Of a stretch of 5,891 nt of DNA, positions 1 to 5,891 are shown in pieces; the first letter of the stretch is position 1; each line of letters starts with the position of its first letter. A program made the position numbers and the translations under genes. The stretch spans positions 1 through 5,891 of the forward strand of contig JAEYUU010000332.1 in assembly GCA_023429545.1 (NCBI GenBank), written 5' to 3'. This stretch comes from Verrucomicrobiota bacterium (GTDB lineage Bacteria; Verrucomicrobiota; Verrucomicrobiia; Verrucomicrobiales; Verrucomicrobiaceae). The notes under the pieces are model-generated. The model was given only the letters and a program-made list of their open reading frames with translations, was not told the origin of the DNA and did not search any database.

Positions 1-1074
1 GTGTTGACAGTAACCCTCCATGGCGGCGGCGCCACTGCGGCTGCGACGGTCGGCACCACGACCTTCGCTGCAAATACCAGCGGCGGTCTCACCAAGAGCG
101 GTGCAGGTGTGCTGACGCTTTCAGGAACCAGCACCTATACGGGAGGCACGACGGTAAACGCCGGCGCGCTGGCGCTTGGGCATTCCACCGACACTCTTGC
201 CGACTCGGGCGCGATCACGGTGAACGGCGGTACGCTGGATGTGGGTGTCAATAACGACACGGTGGGCGCGGTCACGCTGGTCAGCGGTTCCATCACCGGT
301 ACCTCCGGGGTGCTGACCGGGTCGCTTTTTGCGGTGCGGAACGGAACGGTAAGCGGTATCCTCGGTGGTAGCGGAGTGCTGACAAAGACCACTTCAGGCA
401 CCGTCGCCGTTACCAGCGCAAACATTTACACCGGAGGGACCACCGTGAACTCGGGATTACTGCGAGCAAACAACACCAGTGGCTCGGCGACTGGCACCGG
501 GAATGTCGTCGTGGAGTCCGGTGGTCGGCTTGGCGGCAGGGGCACCATCGGACTCATCACGAGCACACAGAGCATCACCGTGAACAGTGGTGGTGTGATT
601 GAGGTGGGCAACGCTGGAGACATTGCCAGCGAGACCCTGGATCTGTCCACCAGTGGCACGGGCACCATCTCCCTCCTGGGCACGCTGGAGTTCGACATCT
701 ATGACAATTTGGGCGGCGAAAACCCTGCGGAATCGAACGACCAGCTCGTCCTGCGCAGCGACACGAGCATCATTCTCGGCGGCACGCTGAAAGTCACGGA
801 CACCACAACTTTCTCCGCCACGGACTGGATGGAAGGTGACATGTGGCAGTTGCTCGACTGGTCGAACGTCGCCGCGGCCACCAAGTTCACTGGTGACTTC
901 ACCACGCTGGATCTGCCCACGCTGGGTTCCGGCCTTGGCTGGGTCACTTCCACGGACGCGAGCGGCCTCTACATCTCCGTGGGGGTTGTGCCCGAGCCTG
1001 ACCGGGCGCTCCTGCTGCTTGGCGGCCTCGTGCTGCTCGTCCTGCGCCGACGTCGCACCGTGCATGTGTTGTAA
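1..1074 (+). CDS. PATR beta-strand-repeat protein with PEP-CTERM anchor (5' partial)
   Basis: This is the C-terminal part of a large secreted surface protein. Residue numbers count from position 1. The visible 357 residues are Gly/Ser/Thr/Val-rich and contain no cysteine. Two PATR-type units (residues about 28-60 and 125-154) share a YTGGTTVN core at 46-53 and 143-150. Between them are the companion motifs NDTVGAVTL (85-93) and GILGGSG (119-125), which I associate with verrucomicrobial beta-helix proteins. Residues about 218-328 form a non-repeat domain with DW-containing motifs, followed by VPEP (330-333), a hydrophobic stretch and RRRR (349-352). Known of the families: PATR units (TIGR02601/PF12951 from memory) build right-handed beta-helices, and PEP-CTERM tails are processed by exosortase. 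The reading frame is open to the window edge and there is no signal peptide, so the GTG at position 1 is very unlikely to be the true start. Ligand and role are unknown; adhesin or envelope component is a guess. The family call is secure, the function is not. Confidence 0.9.
   Translation: MLTVTLHGGGATAAATVGTTTFAANTSGGLTKSGAGVLTLSGTSTYTGGTTVNAGALALGHSTDTLADSGAITVNGGTLDVGVNNDTVGAVTLVSGSITGTSGVLTGSLFAVRNGTVSGILGGSGVLTKTTSGTVAVTSANIYTGGTTVNSGLLRANNTSGSATGTGNVVVESGGRLGGRGTIGLITSTQSITVNSGGVIEVGNAGDIASETLDLSTSGTGTISLLGTLEFDIYDNLGGENPAESNDQLVLRSDTSIILGGTLKVTDTTTFSATDWMEGDMWQLLDWSNVAAATKFTGDFTTLDLPTLGSGLGWVTSTDASGLYISVGVVPEPDRALLLLGGLVLLVLRRRRTVHVL
82..180 (+). repeat. PATR beta-strand repeat unit 1
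   Basis: Residues 28-60 of the repeat protein read GGLTKSGAGVLTLSG, then TSTYTGGTTVNAGALALG. This is a near-consensus autotransporter-associated repeat: LTKxGxGxLTLSG followed by YTGGTTVNxGxL. It probably forms one or two rungs of a beta-helix. Confidence 0.88.
373..462 (+). repeat. PATR beta-strand repeat unit 2
   Basis: Residues 125-154 read GVLTKTTSGTVAVTSANIYT followed by GGTTVNSGLL. The YTGGTTVN core is identical to that of unit 1 and lies 97 residues after it. The codons of the two cores differ at many third positions, so this is protein-level repetition of some age and not a fresh DNA duplication. A trailing GGRLGGRGTIG motif at residues 174-184 is also typical of these helices. Confidence 0.85.
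988..1056 (+). other. PEP-CTERM sorting signal
   Basis: Residues 330-352 of the repeat protein carry VPEP, then DRA, a Leu/Val/Gly-rich hydrophobic segment (about 336-348) and RRRR (349-352). This is the tripartite PEP-CTERM signal (TIGR02595/PF07589 from memory), recognised and cleaved by exosortase. The Arg two residues after VPEP (VPEPxRALLLL) is the variant I associate with Verrucomicrobiota. Five further residues (TVHVL) follow the Arg cluster, a slightly longer tail than usual. It implies an exosortase gene elsewhere in the genome. Confidence 0.88.
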
Positions 1075-1082
1075 TCGCATTC

Positions 1083-1101
1083 TGTACTATACCATCGTAC
1101 A
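1083..1101. repeat. Short inverted repeat before cassette gene A
   Basis: TGTAC (1083-1087) and GTACA (1097-1101) form a perfect 5-bp inverted repeat around a 9-base AT-richer centre (TATACCATC), in the 30-bp gap between the repeat-protein stop and the ATG at 1105. It could be a protein-binding site or a weak RNA hairpin just before the start codon. With no GC-rich stem and no T-run, it is not a convincing intrinsic terminator. The arm is short enough to occur by chance. Confidence 0.3.
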
Positions 1102-1104
1102 CCC

Positions 1105-4100
1105 ATGAAAAACCGCCCCGCATCCCGGCGCCCAAGGTCATCCGGCGTGGCCATCGTCATGGTGCTTTCCATCATGGCCCTGCTCATGGTGCTGGTGCTT
1201 GCGCTGCTGTCCATGGGCTCCTCCGAGACGCGCTCCTCCGCCGCGTTCAGCCAGTCCTCCCAAGTGCGCACGCTCTCGGACATGCCTGTCAGTATCATCA
1301 TGGGACAGGTGAGACAGGCCACCTCCGGACTGGGGATGACGAAGTCCTGGGCCTCTCAGCCGGGCATGATTCGCGTGTTCGGCACAGGCTCGGGAGGACC
1401 GGGCGGTCGCTCCAGGCTGGAGACGGCATGGCGGCTTTACTCCTCCGACAAGATGTCCGAAGCGGGTACCAGCTTCAGCGCGACGGCCGAGGCGGACACG
1501 CTCAGCAAATGGAAAGAGACACGGGCGCAGTTCACGGATTTGAACGAGCCGGTGGCCCGAATCAACGCCGAGGGAAATGCCAGGCGCGTCTATCCCATTC
1601 TTGATGCGGCTGCCCTGGAAGATCCCACGGGTGCTAGCGGGACGGGGAAGATTGCCGGTTTTGGCATCGCGACCACGGTGCCGGGCGGCACTGTGGAGCA
1701 GCCTCTGCCCATGCCGGTACGCTGGCTCTATGTCTTGCAGGATGGACGCATCGTCGTTCCTACCGGAGGTTTAGGGGACAAGGCCACCTTCGATGGCGAC
1801 GCCGTCACCAAGACCAATCCCATCGTGGGTCGCATCGCCTTCTGGACGGATGACGAAAGCTGCAAGGTCAACCTCAACACCGCCGCTGAGGGCACGCCAT
1901 GGGATGTGCCCAAGACGGTGGGCTGGTCAGACCGGAACTTCGCGTACTACATTCCGGCCCAGAATGAGTTCCAGCGCTTCCCCGGCCATCCGGCGATGAC
2001 CAGCCTCAGCGCTGTGCTTCAGGCCTTCGATGACCGCTACAAGCCCCAGCTTCCCATCGTGCAAAGCGATGGCACAGTAGCAAACAAGTCCGCCTACCAG
2101 ACCTACCTGAAGAGCATCTATGATCTCATTCCCAGGACCAATCCGGGCTTGGCGGGCGAAGGCACTCGCGGAGGCACGGAATCGCCCACGAGTGCTGATG
2201 GCCTGCCGGTGAAGCGCGAGCGGCTCTTCACCTCGGTGGATGAGTTTTTTTACAGTTCCGGTTTCGACACCAGCACCGCCCAGCGCGCGGTGAACGCCTC
2301 TGGGGGCGCGGTGGATGCGGCGGACTTGGAAATGAGCCGCTTCTTCCTCACCGCCCACAGTCGCGCACCGGAGGTCAATGTCTTCAATCGTCCGCGAGTA
2401 TCCCTGTGGCCCATCCAGGCGGAGACCAACAAACGCACCGCAAAGGACAAGCTGCTGGCCTTCTGCGCCACCGCCGCTGGCAGGACCGCCAGCTTCCATC
2501 GTGCTTCCACTTGGGAGAATAATTCGAGCAAACAAGGATCCTCTCAAAGTCCTACCGAGGACTTCGCGCTTCCGCAAAACCAGAAAGTTTTTGGCTATCT
2601 GCAGACGCTCACCAAGAAGGGCGTGCCCGGTTTCGGCACGGCCACGTTCGATGAGAAGTACGGAACGCTGAACCGCAATCAGATCCTGCTCGAGATGTTC
2701 GACCTGGTCCGCTGGGGGGTGAATGCCTCCAACCCGTATACCACGCCGAAATATCATTATATTCCTCCGCGCGCTTATACCGGGATCAATCCCAGCTTCC
2801 TGGCAGAGGCATCTGCGGTGCCAGTCATTGCTTCAGGCACCAGCTCGGAGAACTTCGGTGCCAAGCTCAAGGCGTTTGGTCGTTATCCGACTGTGATTGA
2901 AGCGAGCGTGGTGTTCATGGCCTCCGAGGTGGAGATGGATCCCGCGAAGCCCGAAGAGCCCCTCGACCAGAATCCCAAGGACCGCAGGTCGGACAAGACC
3001 AAAAAAATGCGCGCTTTCCTTGTGCTGCAGCCGTTTACCCCTGTGGTGGGCATGCCTCCGTACACGCCAAATGTCCGCTATCGCATCAAAGGACTCGAAA
3101 AATGGAGGGCCAATGGCAAGCCGCTGGGCTTTGCTTCCGCCGGTGTGAATCGCTCCTGGGTGCCAGCCGGCGCCGCGTTCGACTATGGCCACTCCACGGC
3201 CTACACTTCGATGCACGCACAGTTTTTCAAGGCCCACAAATCAGTAAAGACGGTGGCTCCGGGCGGCATAGGTGCGGACGAGACGAATTCCTTTCCCTTC
3301 GTGAGCCAGGAGGTGGATGTCTCCAATGGCGAAAAGTTCCAGTTCACCAGTGGACCCATCACAGTGGAGGTGCACTTGGGCGCAGGCGCCCCTGGCAAGC
3401 TGGATGACACCACGCTGATCCAGACGGCGGTACTGAATTTCCCAACTCCGACCGTTCAATGGCCTGTGCCGCGCCTGCGTTGGGACTCGAACGTGACCCC
3501 CGTAAACGACTTGAAGACAGTCGTGGCGTGCATGAGCCTGCAAGAGCGGCTGAACAAGAACGATCTGCAGAACTATCTCCTGCTTCTCGGAGACACGGTG
3601 CGCTCGGTGGTGACGAACGCAAACAATCCGGCCAAGGGGGATTTCCGGGTGATGTGTGCCCTGCGTGAGATCACTCAGGACTACTACACCAAACACGCGG
3701 ACTATGACAGCGACACCAAGGAGGAGGCCCAGTCCCTGCGTCATGCGGGCACAACATGGTTGGGCCACTATGGTCGTGGCTATGAGGCCCCCTACATCAT
3801 TCCCAGCACGCAAGGCAAACAGCACTCATGGCAATTGGCGGGCTATGTCATCAGCTCCCCCACCAAGATCGACAAGCCGTATGGCCTCCTTCGTGATGTG
3901 CCATACTGGCAGGATTGCCAGCCGGCGACCCCCTACCGCCTGGATGGAGCCTACAACGCCATCGGCACGGGACGTCCGGGCGACTGGGACAACGGCATGG
4001 GCCGCATCGAAGATGGCCCGTACATCAACAAACCGGATGACACGGGCATCAACGGACAAACCAGCGTCAGGGCAGGGTATTTCGCACGCGATGGATTCAC

Positions 4101-5151
4101 CGAGGAAAACTCCGGCAGGGTGTACGCACCCAACCGCCAGATCTGTTCCGCGGTGGCGTTCGGGTCGCTGCCCACGGGGGTTCATCCCATCCCGGCAAAC
4201 TCAAACAAGGTGAGTCCATGGCAGACGCTGCTCTTCTGTCCGAATCCACCTTCCCGATCGCGCGCCTCCACCTCGGACCCGGCGCAGACAGATCACTACG
4301 GTTTCAAGGCGCCCCGCGATCACCTGATGCTGGATCTGTTCTGGATGCCGATTGTCGAGCCCTATGCCATCAGCGAGCCCTTGTCCACGGCGGGCAAGAT
4401 CAACATGAACAGCCAGATCATGCCCTTCGCCTACATCCGGCGGGCTACCGGTCTGCACGCGGCACTGCGAGGCGTGAGGATCAGCGCCCTTCCCCATGAA
4501 ATAGCCTGGGTCAAGGACGGCACTACGCTGAAGGTCACTGATTCGCAGATGGAGGAGTGCTACAAGAGCTGGGAACACTGGCTGAAGTACGACACCGTCT
4601 ACGAAGTGAACGCGGAGGAGACAATGAATGGCTTCCAGCGCCGTTTCGACCAGGGGGACATCTTCCGCACCGCCTCGGAAATCTGTGACATCTTTCTCGT
4701 TCCCAAACCCAAGACCAAGACCGCGTCCAGTGAAGCGCCCTACTACCCGCGCAGCGACGGGAAGCCCAGCAAGTCTCCAAGTTACGATGAAATGACCGAG
4801 TGGTGGAACGGCAGCCTCAACACCCAGAAGGATGGATTCGAACTGACTGGTGACAACACCCGCGAGTCTCCCTACAACCAGCTCTACCCACGTCTCACCA
4901 CCAAGTCCAATATCTATCAGGTGCACTATCGCGTGCAGGTGCTCAAAAAAGCGCGCTCCACCGCGCCCGCCGAGTGGAACGAGGCGACGGACACCATCTC
5001 TGCCGAGCAGCGAGGCTCCGCCATCATCGAGCGCTATCTGGATCCCAATGATCCCGATCTGCCCGACTTCATCGCCAGTCCGGAGCGGGATGGATCCTTG
5101 GATGACCATTATAGGTTCCGGGTAATAGGAAGAAAAACTTTTGCGCCATGA
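1105..5151 (+). CDS. Verru_Chthon cassette protein A
   Basis: A 1348-residue envelope protein of the cassette A family (TIGR02600 from memory), function unproven. A basic leader (K2, R4, R8, R9, R11) ending SSG14 precedes one hydrophobic segment (residues 15-37, VAIVMVLSIMALLMVLVLAL), resembling the PilX/GspK type of prepilin N-terminus, which lacks Glu at +5. The rest is predicted to be outside the cytoplasm. Family-like blocks are DDESCKVNLNTA (249-260), QNEFQRFPGHP (286-296), FCPNP (1044-1048), LDLFWMPIVEPYAISEP (1076-1092), STAGKINMN (1094-1102), LTGDN (1247-1251) and YPRLTTKSN (1261-1269). The linker at about 1200-1228 is rich in Lys, Pro and Ser and is probably flexible. There are nine cysteines. 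The KVNLN block recalls the LN-rich motif of GspK, so I infer a much enlarged K-like minor pseudopilin. ATG 1105 is the first start after the in-frame TAA at 1072-1074. No Shine-Dalgarno sequence is visible. The frame is intact throughout. Confidence 0.92.
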   Translation: MKNRPASRRPRSSGVAIVMVLSIMALLMVLVLALLSMGSSETRSSAAFSQSSQVRTLSDMPVSIIMGQVRQATSGLGMTKSWASQPGMIRVFGTGSGGPGGRSRLETAWRLYSSDKMSEAGTSFSATAEADTLSKWKETRAQFTDLNEPVARINAEGNARRVYPILDAAALEDPTGASGTGKIAGFGIATTVPGGTVEQPLPMPVRWLYVLQDGRIVVPTGGLGDKATFDGDAVTKTNPIVGRIAFWTDDESCKVNLNTAAEGTPWDVPKTVGWSDRNFAYYIPAQNEFQRFPGHPAMTSLSAVLQAFDDRYKPQLPIVQSDGTVANKSAYQTYLKSIYDLIPRTNPGLAGEGTRGGTESPTSADGLPVKRERLFTSVDEFFYSSGFDTSTAQRAVNASGGAVDAADLEMSRFFLTAHSRAPEVNVFNRPRVSLWPIQAETNKRTAKDKLLAFCATAAGRTASFHRASTWENNSSKQGSSQSPTEDFALPQNQKVFGYLQTLTKKGVPGFGTATFDEKYGTLNRNQILLEMFDLVRWGVNASNPYTTPKYHYIPPRAYTGINPSFLAEASAVPVIASGTSSENFGAKLKAFGRYPTVIEASVVFMASEVEMDPAKPEEPLDQNPKDRRSDKTKKMRAFLVLQPFTPVVGMPPYTPNVRYRIKGLEKWRANGKPLGFASAGVNRSWVPAGAAFDYGHSTAYTSMHAQFFKAHKSVKTVAPGGIGADETNSFPFVSQEVDVSNGEKFQFTSGPITVEVHLGAGAPGKLDDTTLIQTAVLNFPTPTVQWPVPRLRWDSNVTPVNDLKTVVACMSLQERLNKNDLQNYLLLLGDTVRSVVTNANNPAKGDFRVMCALREITQDYYTKHADYDSDTKEEAQSLRHAGTTWLGHYGRGYEAPYIIPSTQGKQHSWQLAGYVISSPTKIDKPYGLLRDVPYWQDCQPATPYRLDGAYNAIGTGRPGDWDNGMGRIEDGPYINKPDDTGINGQTSVRAGYFARDGFTEENSGRVYAPNRQICSAVAFGSLPTGVHPIPANSNKVSPWQTLLFCPNPPSRSRASTSDPAQTDHYGFKAPRDHLMLDLFWMPIVEPYAISEPLSTAGKINMNSQIMPFAYIRRATGLHAALRGVRISALPHEIAWVKDGTTLKVTDSQMEECYKSWEHWLKYDTVYEVNAEETMNGFQRRFDQGDIFRTASEICDIFLVPKPKTKTASSEAPYYPRSDGKPSKSPSYDEMTEWWNGSLNTQKDGFELTGDNTRESPYNQLYPRLTTKSNIYQVHYRVQVLKKARSTAPAEWNEATDTISAEQRGSAIIERYLDPNDPDLPDFIASPERDGSLDDHYRFRVIGRKTFAP
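5127..5132 (+). promoter_or_regulatory. Possible ribosome binding site for cassette gene B
   Basis: AGGAAG lies 15 bases before the ATG at 5148, inside the 3' end of gene A. The purine run is the only Shine-Dalgarno-like stretch near any start in the window, but its spacing is longer than usual. Initiation through the ATGA overlap may matter more. Confidence 0.25.
5148..5151 (+). other. ATGA stop/start overlap of genes A and B
   Basis: ATG of gene B (5148-5150) and TGA of gene A (5149-5151) share four bases. This arrangement is typical of co-transcribed, translationally coupled genes whose products are needed together. Confidence 0.85.
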
Positions 5152-5663
5152 CCGTGAAGGAATCATCATCCTCAAAAAAGTTCGCGGCTGGATTCTCGCT
5201 CGCGGAGACAACGATTGCCGTGGGTGTTGCCGCCTCGGTCATCGTTACCCTCGTGGGAATGATTCCGCTTTCCCTGGAAGCCCTGCGCCAGTCCTCCAAC
5301 GTGGCCGCGGAGGCGCGCATCGTGCAGGCGATCGCGGCGGACTATCGCATGCGGGAATGGAGCGAGGTGCTGGAGCAGCAGCAGAATGGCGGGAGCCGGG
5401 ACTACACTTTTGACGGCCAGGGTACCCGCGTCAAAAACGGCGACTTCAGCGCCATCTTCACCGTGCGCGTCACTGTGGCTGATGCACCGACGCTGCCCGG
5501 CATGCTGCAGCCCAATCCACGGCTCAAGTCCGTGAGGATGCTCATGACGGAGAGTCCCAATCCGGATGCGGCCTTGACCAGACCCGATACCTGCCGCAAG
5601 GCTCAGACCCTCGTGGCGCAGATGGACAAGTATGCGGAGAGCCAACCGGTGGCGTCCAGATAG
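5148..5663 (+). CDS. Verru_Chthon cassette protein B, prepilin-like
   Basis: A 171-residue type IV prepilin-like protein of the cassette B family (TIGR02598 from memory). The leader MTVKESSSSKKFAAG (15 residues, with KK at 10-11) is followed by F16-S-L-A-E20 and a hydrophobic helix to about residue 40. That gives a G|FSLAE prepilin peptidase site with the conserved Glu at +5. The segment VGMIPLSLEALRQ and the later block around TFDGQGTRV (residues 86-94) and FTVRVTV fit what I remember of the family. There is one cysteine, in DTCRK. It probably sits in the inner membrane after processing and joins a pseudopilus-like assembly, most like an I-type minor pseudopilin; this role is inferred. Its ATG overlaps the TGA of gene A (ATGA), suggesting translational coupling. 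An in-frame TAG at 5112-5114 with no other start codon before 5148 fixes the start. Confidence 0.88.
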   Translation: MTVKESSSSKKFAAGFSLAETTIAVGVAASVIVTLVGMIPLSLEALRQSSNVAAEARIVQAIAADYRMREWSEVLEQQQNGGSRDYTFDGQGTRVKNGDFSAIFTVRVTVADAPTLPGMLQPNPRLKSVRMLMTESPNPDAALTRPDTCRKAQTLVAQMDKYAESQPVASR

Positions 5664-5670
5664 CCATGTC

Positions 5671-5891
5671 ATGAATGTGCATCCCACATCCTCCAGACGG
5701 CCGGTGGCGGCGCGTGGCTTCACCTTGGTGGAGTTGCTGGTTTCCATGGCGGTGCTGTCCGTGCTCATGATCTTCCTCGCTCAGGTGCTGTCTGACACCC
5801 AGCGCACCTGGGGCCAGGCCAGGGCTCGTGTCGGCGAGTTTCGCGAAGCGCGTGCAACCTTCGATGCCATTGCACGGCGTCTCTCGCAGGC
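5671..5891 (+). CDS. Verru_Chthon cassette protein C, prepilin-like (3' partial)
   Basis: The first 73 codons of a prepilin-like protein that runs off the window end. The leader MNVHPTSSRRPVAARG (16 residues, ending in a basic stretch and Gly) is followed by F17-T-L-V-E21-L-L, a textbook prepilin peptidase site with Glu at +5, and a hydrophobic helix to about residue 40. The segment SDTQRTWGQAR, then GEFREARATFDAIARRLSQ, matches the N-terminal pattern I recall for cassette protein C (TIGR02599 from memory) and resembles PilW/GspJ-type minor pilins. A J-like role is inferred. It begins 7 bases after the gene B stop, so it lies in the same operon. No Shine-Dalgarno sequence is visible. ATG 5671 is preferred because ATG 5666 stops after two codons and ATG 5675 is out of frame with the pilin motif. 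Confidence 0.9.
   Translation, partial: MNVHPTSSRRPVAARGFTLVELLVSMAVLSVLMIFLAQVLSDTQRTWGQARARVGEFREARATFDAIARRLSQ

Noticed and set aside
1..3. GTG at position 1 as the true start of the repeat protein
   Set aside because: The frame is open to the window edge, there is no signal peptide, and the first residues already look like beta-helix sequence. It is an internal codon of a longer gene.
1083..1101. LexA/SOS box
   Set aside because: The arms and the 9-base spacer do not match the LexA motifs I know, and the downstream gene has no link to DNA repair.
1065..1104. Promoter for gene A with TACTAT (1085-1090) or TATACC (1088-1093) as -10
   Set aside because: The matches to TATAAT are weak and there is no -35 hexamer at proper spacing. 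Gene A is more simply explained as part of the upstream transcript.
1072..1104. Stop-codon readthrough fusing the repeat protein to cassette protein A
   Set aside because: Both genes are in the same frame with only TAA and ten sense codons between them. However, the PEP-CTERM tail ends properly before the TAA and gene A begins with its own leader and ATG. There is no readthrough signal, so the shared frame is likely coincidence.
3001..3007. A7 run (and T7 at 2245-2251) as a programmed frameshift or slippage site
   Set aside because: Gene A is open in one frame across both runs, family motifs continue on both sides, and neither run is in a classic X-XXY-YYZ context with a downstream stimulator.
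4201..5211. Open frame of 336 codons on the minus strand, antisense to gene A
   Set aside because: It lies opposite a clearly conserved coding region in high-GC DNA, where antisense frames stay open by codon bias. Its translation shows no recognisable domain. The same applies to minus-strand frames at 1927-2757, 3241-3825, 457-1080 and 5172-5768.
1..5891. Mobile element, CRISPR array or RNA gene
   Set aside because: No transposase motifs, terminal repeats, regularly spaced direct repeats, tRNA cloverleaf or rRNA sequence were seen. The window is filled by four ordinary + strand genes.

Overview
The window is GC-rich and coding on the + strand for nearly its whole length. It almost certainly comes from a member of the Verrucomicrobiota (Verrucomicrobium, Prosthecobacter or Chthoniobacter-like; the genus cannot be fixed from this sequence). 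The evidence is a combination I know only from that phylum: a beta-strand-repeat protein with a verrucomicrobial-style PEP-CTERM tail, followed by the 'Verru_Chthon cassette' genes A, B and C. Family assignments are from memory of sequence patterns; no search was run.

Layout: (1) positions 1-1074 hold the 3' part of a secreted Gly/Ser/Thr-rich protein with two recognisable autotransporter-associated beta-strand repeats (PATR), a C-terminal non-repeat domain and a PEP-CTERM sorting signal. Its 5' end lies outside the window. (2) A 30-bp gap contains a short inverted repeat, TGTAC-N9-GTACA. (3) Positions 1105-5151 encode a 1348-residue cassette protein A with a PilX/GspK-like N-terminal membrane segment. 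(4) Positions 5148-5663 encode cassette protein B, a prepilin-like protein whose start overlaps the stop of A by 4 bases (ATGA). (5) Position 5671 to the window end is the 5' part of cassette protein C, a canonical prepilin-like protein (GFTLVELL) that runs off the edge. A fourth gene, cassette protein D, is expected just downstream.

The genes are in one orientation with gaps of 30, -4 and 7 bases and no convincing internal terminator, so they look like one transcription unit. A reasonable hypothesis is that A, B, C and the expected D form a minor-pseudopilin-like complex (K-, I-, J- and H-like) that works with a type II secretion or type IV pilus machine, and that the upstream repeat protein is a linked substrate or surface partner anchored through exosortase. 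The pseudopilin character of B and C is visible in the sequence. The K-like role of A and the link to the repeat protein are inference. To my knowledge the function of these cassettes has not been established experimentally.

No tRNA, rRNA, CRISPR array, insertion sequence or attachment site was seen. No stretch over 300 bases lacks a gene.
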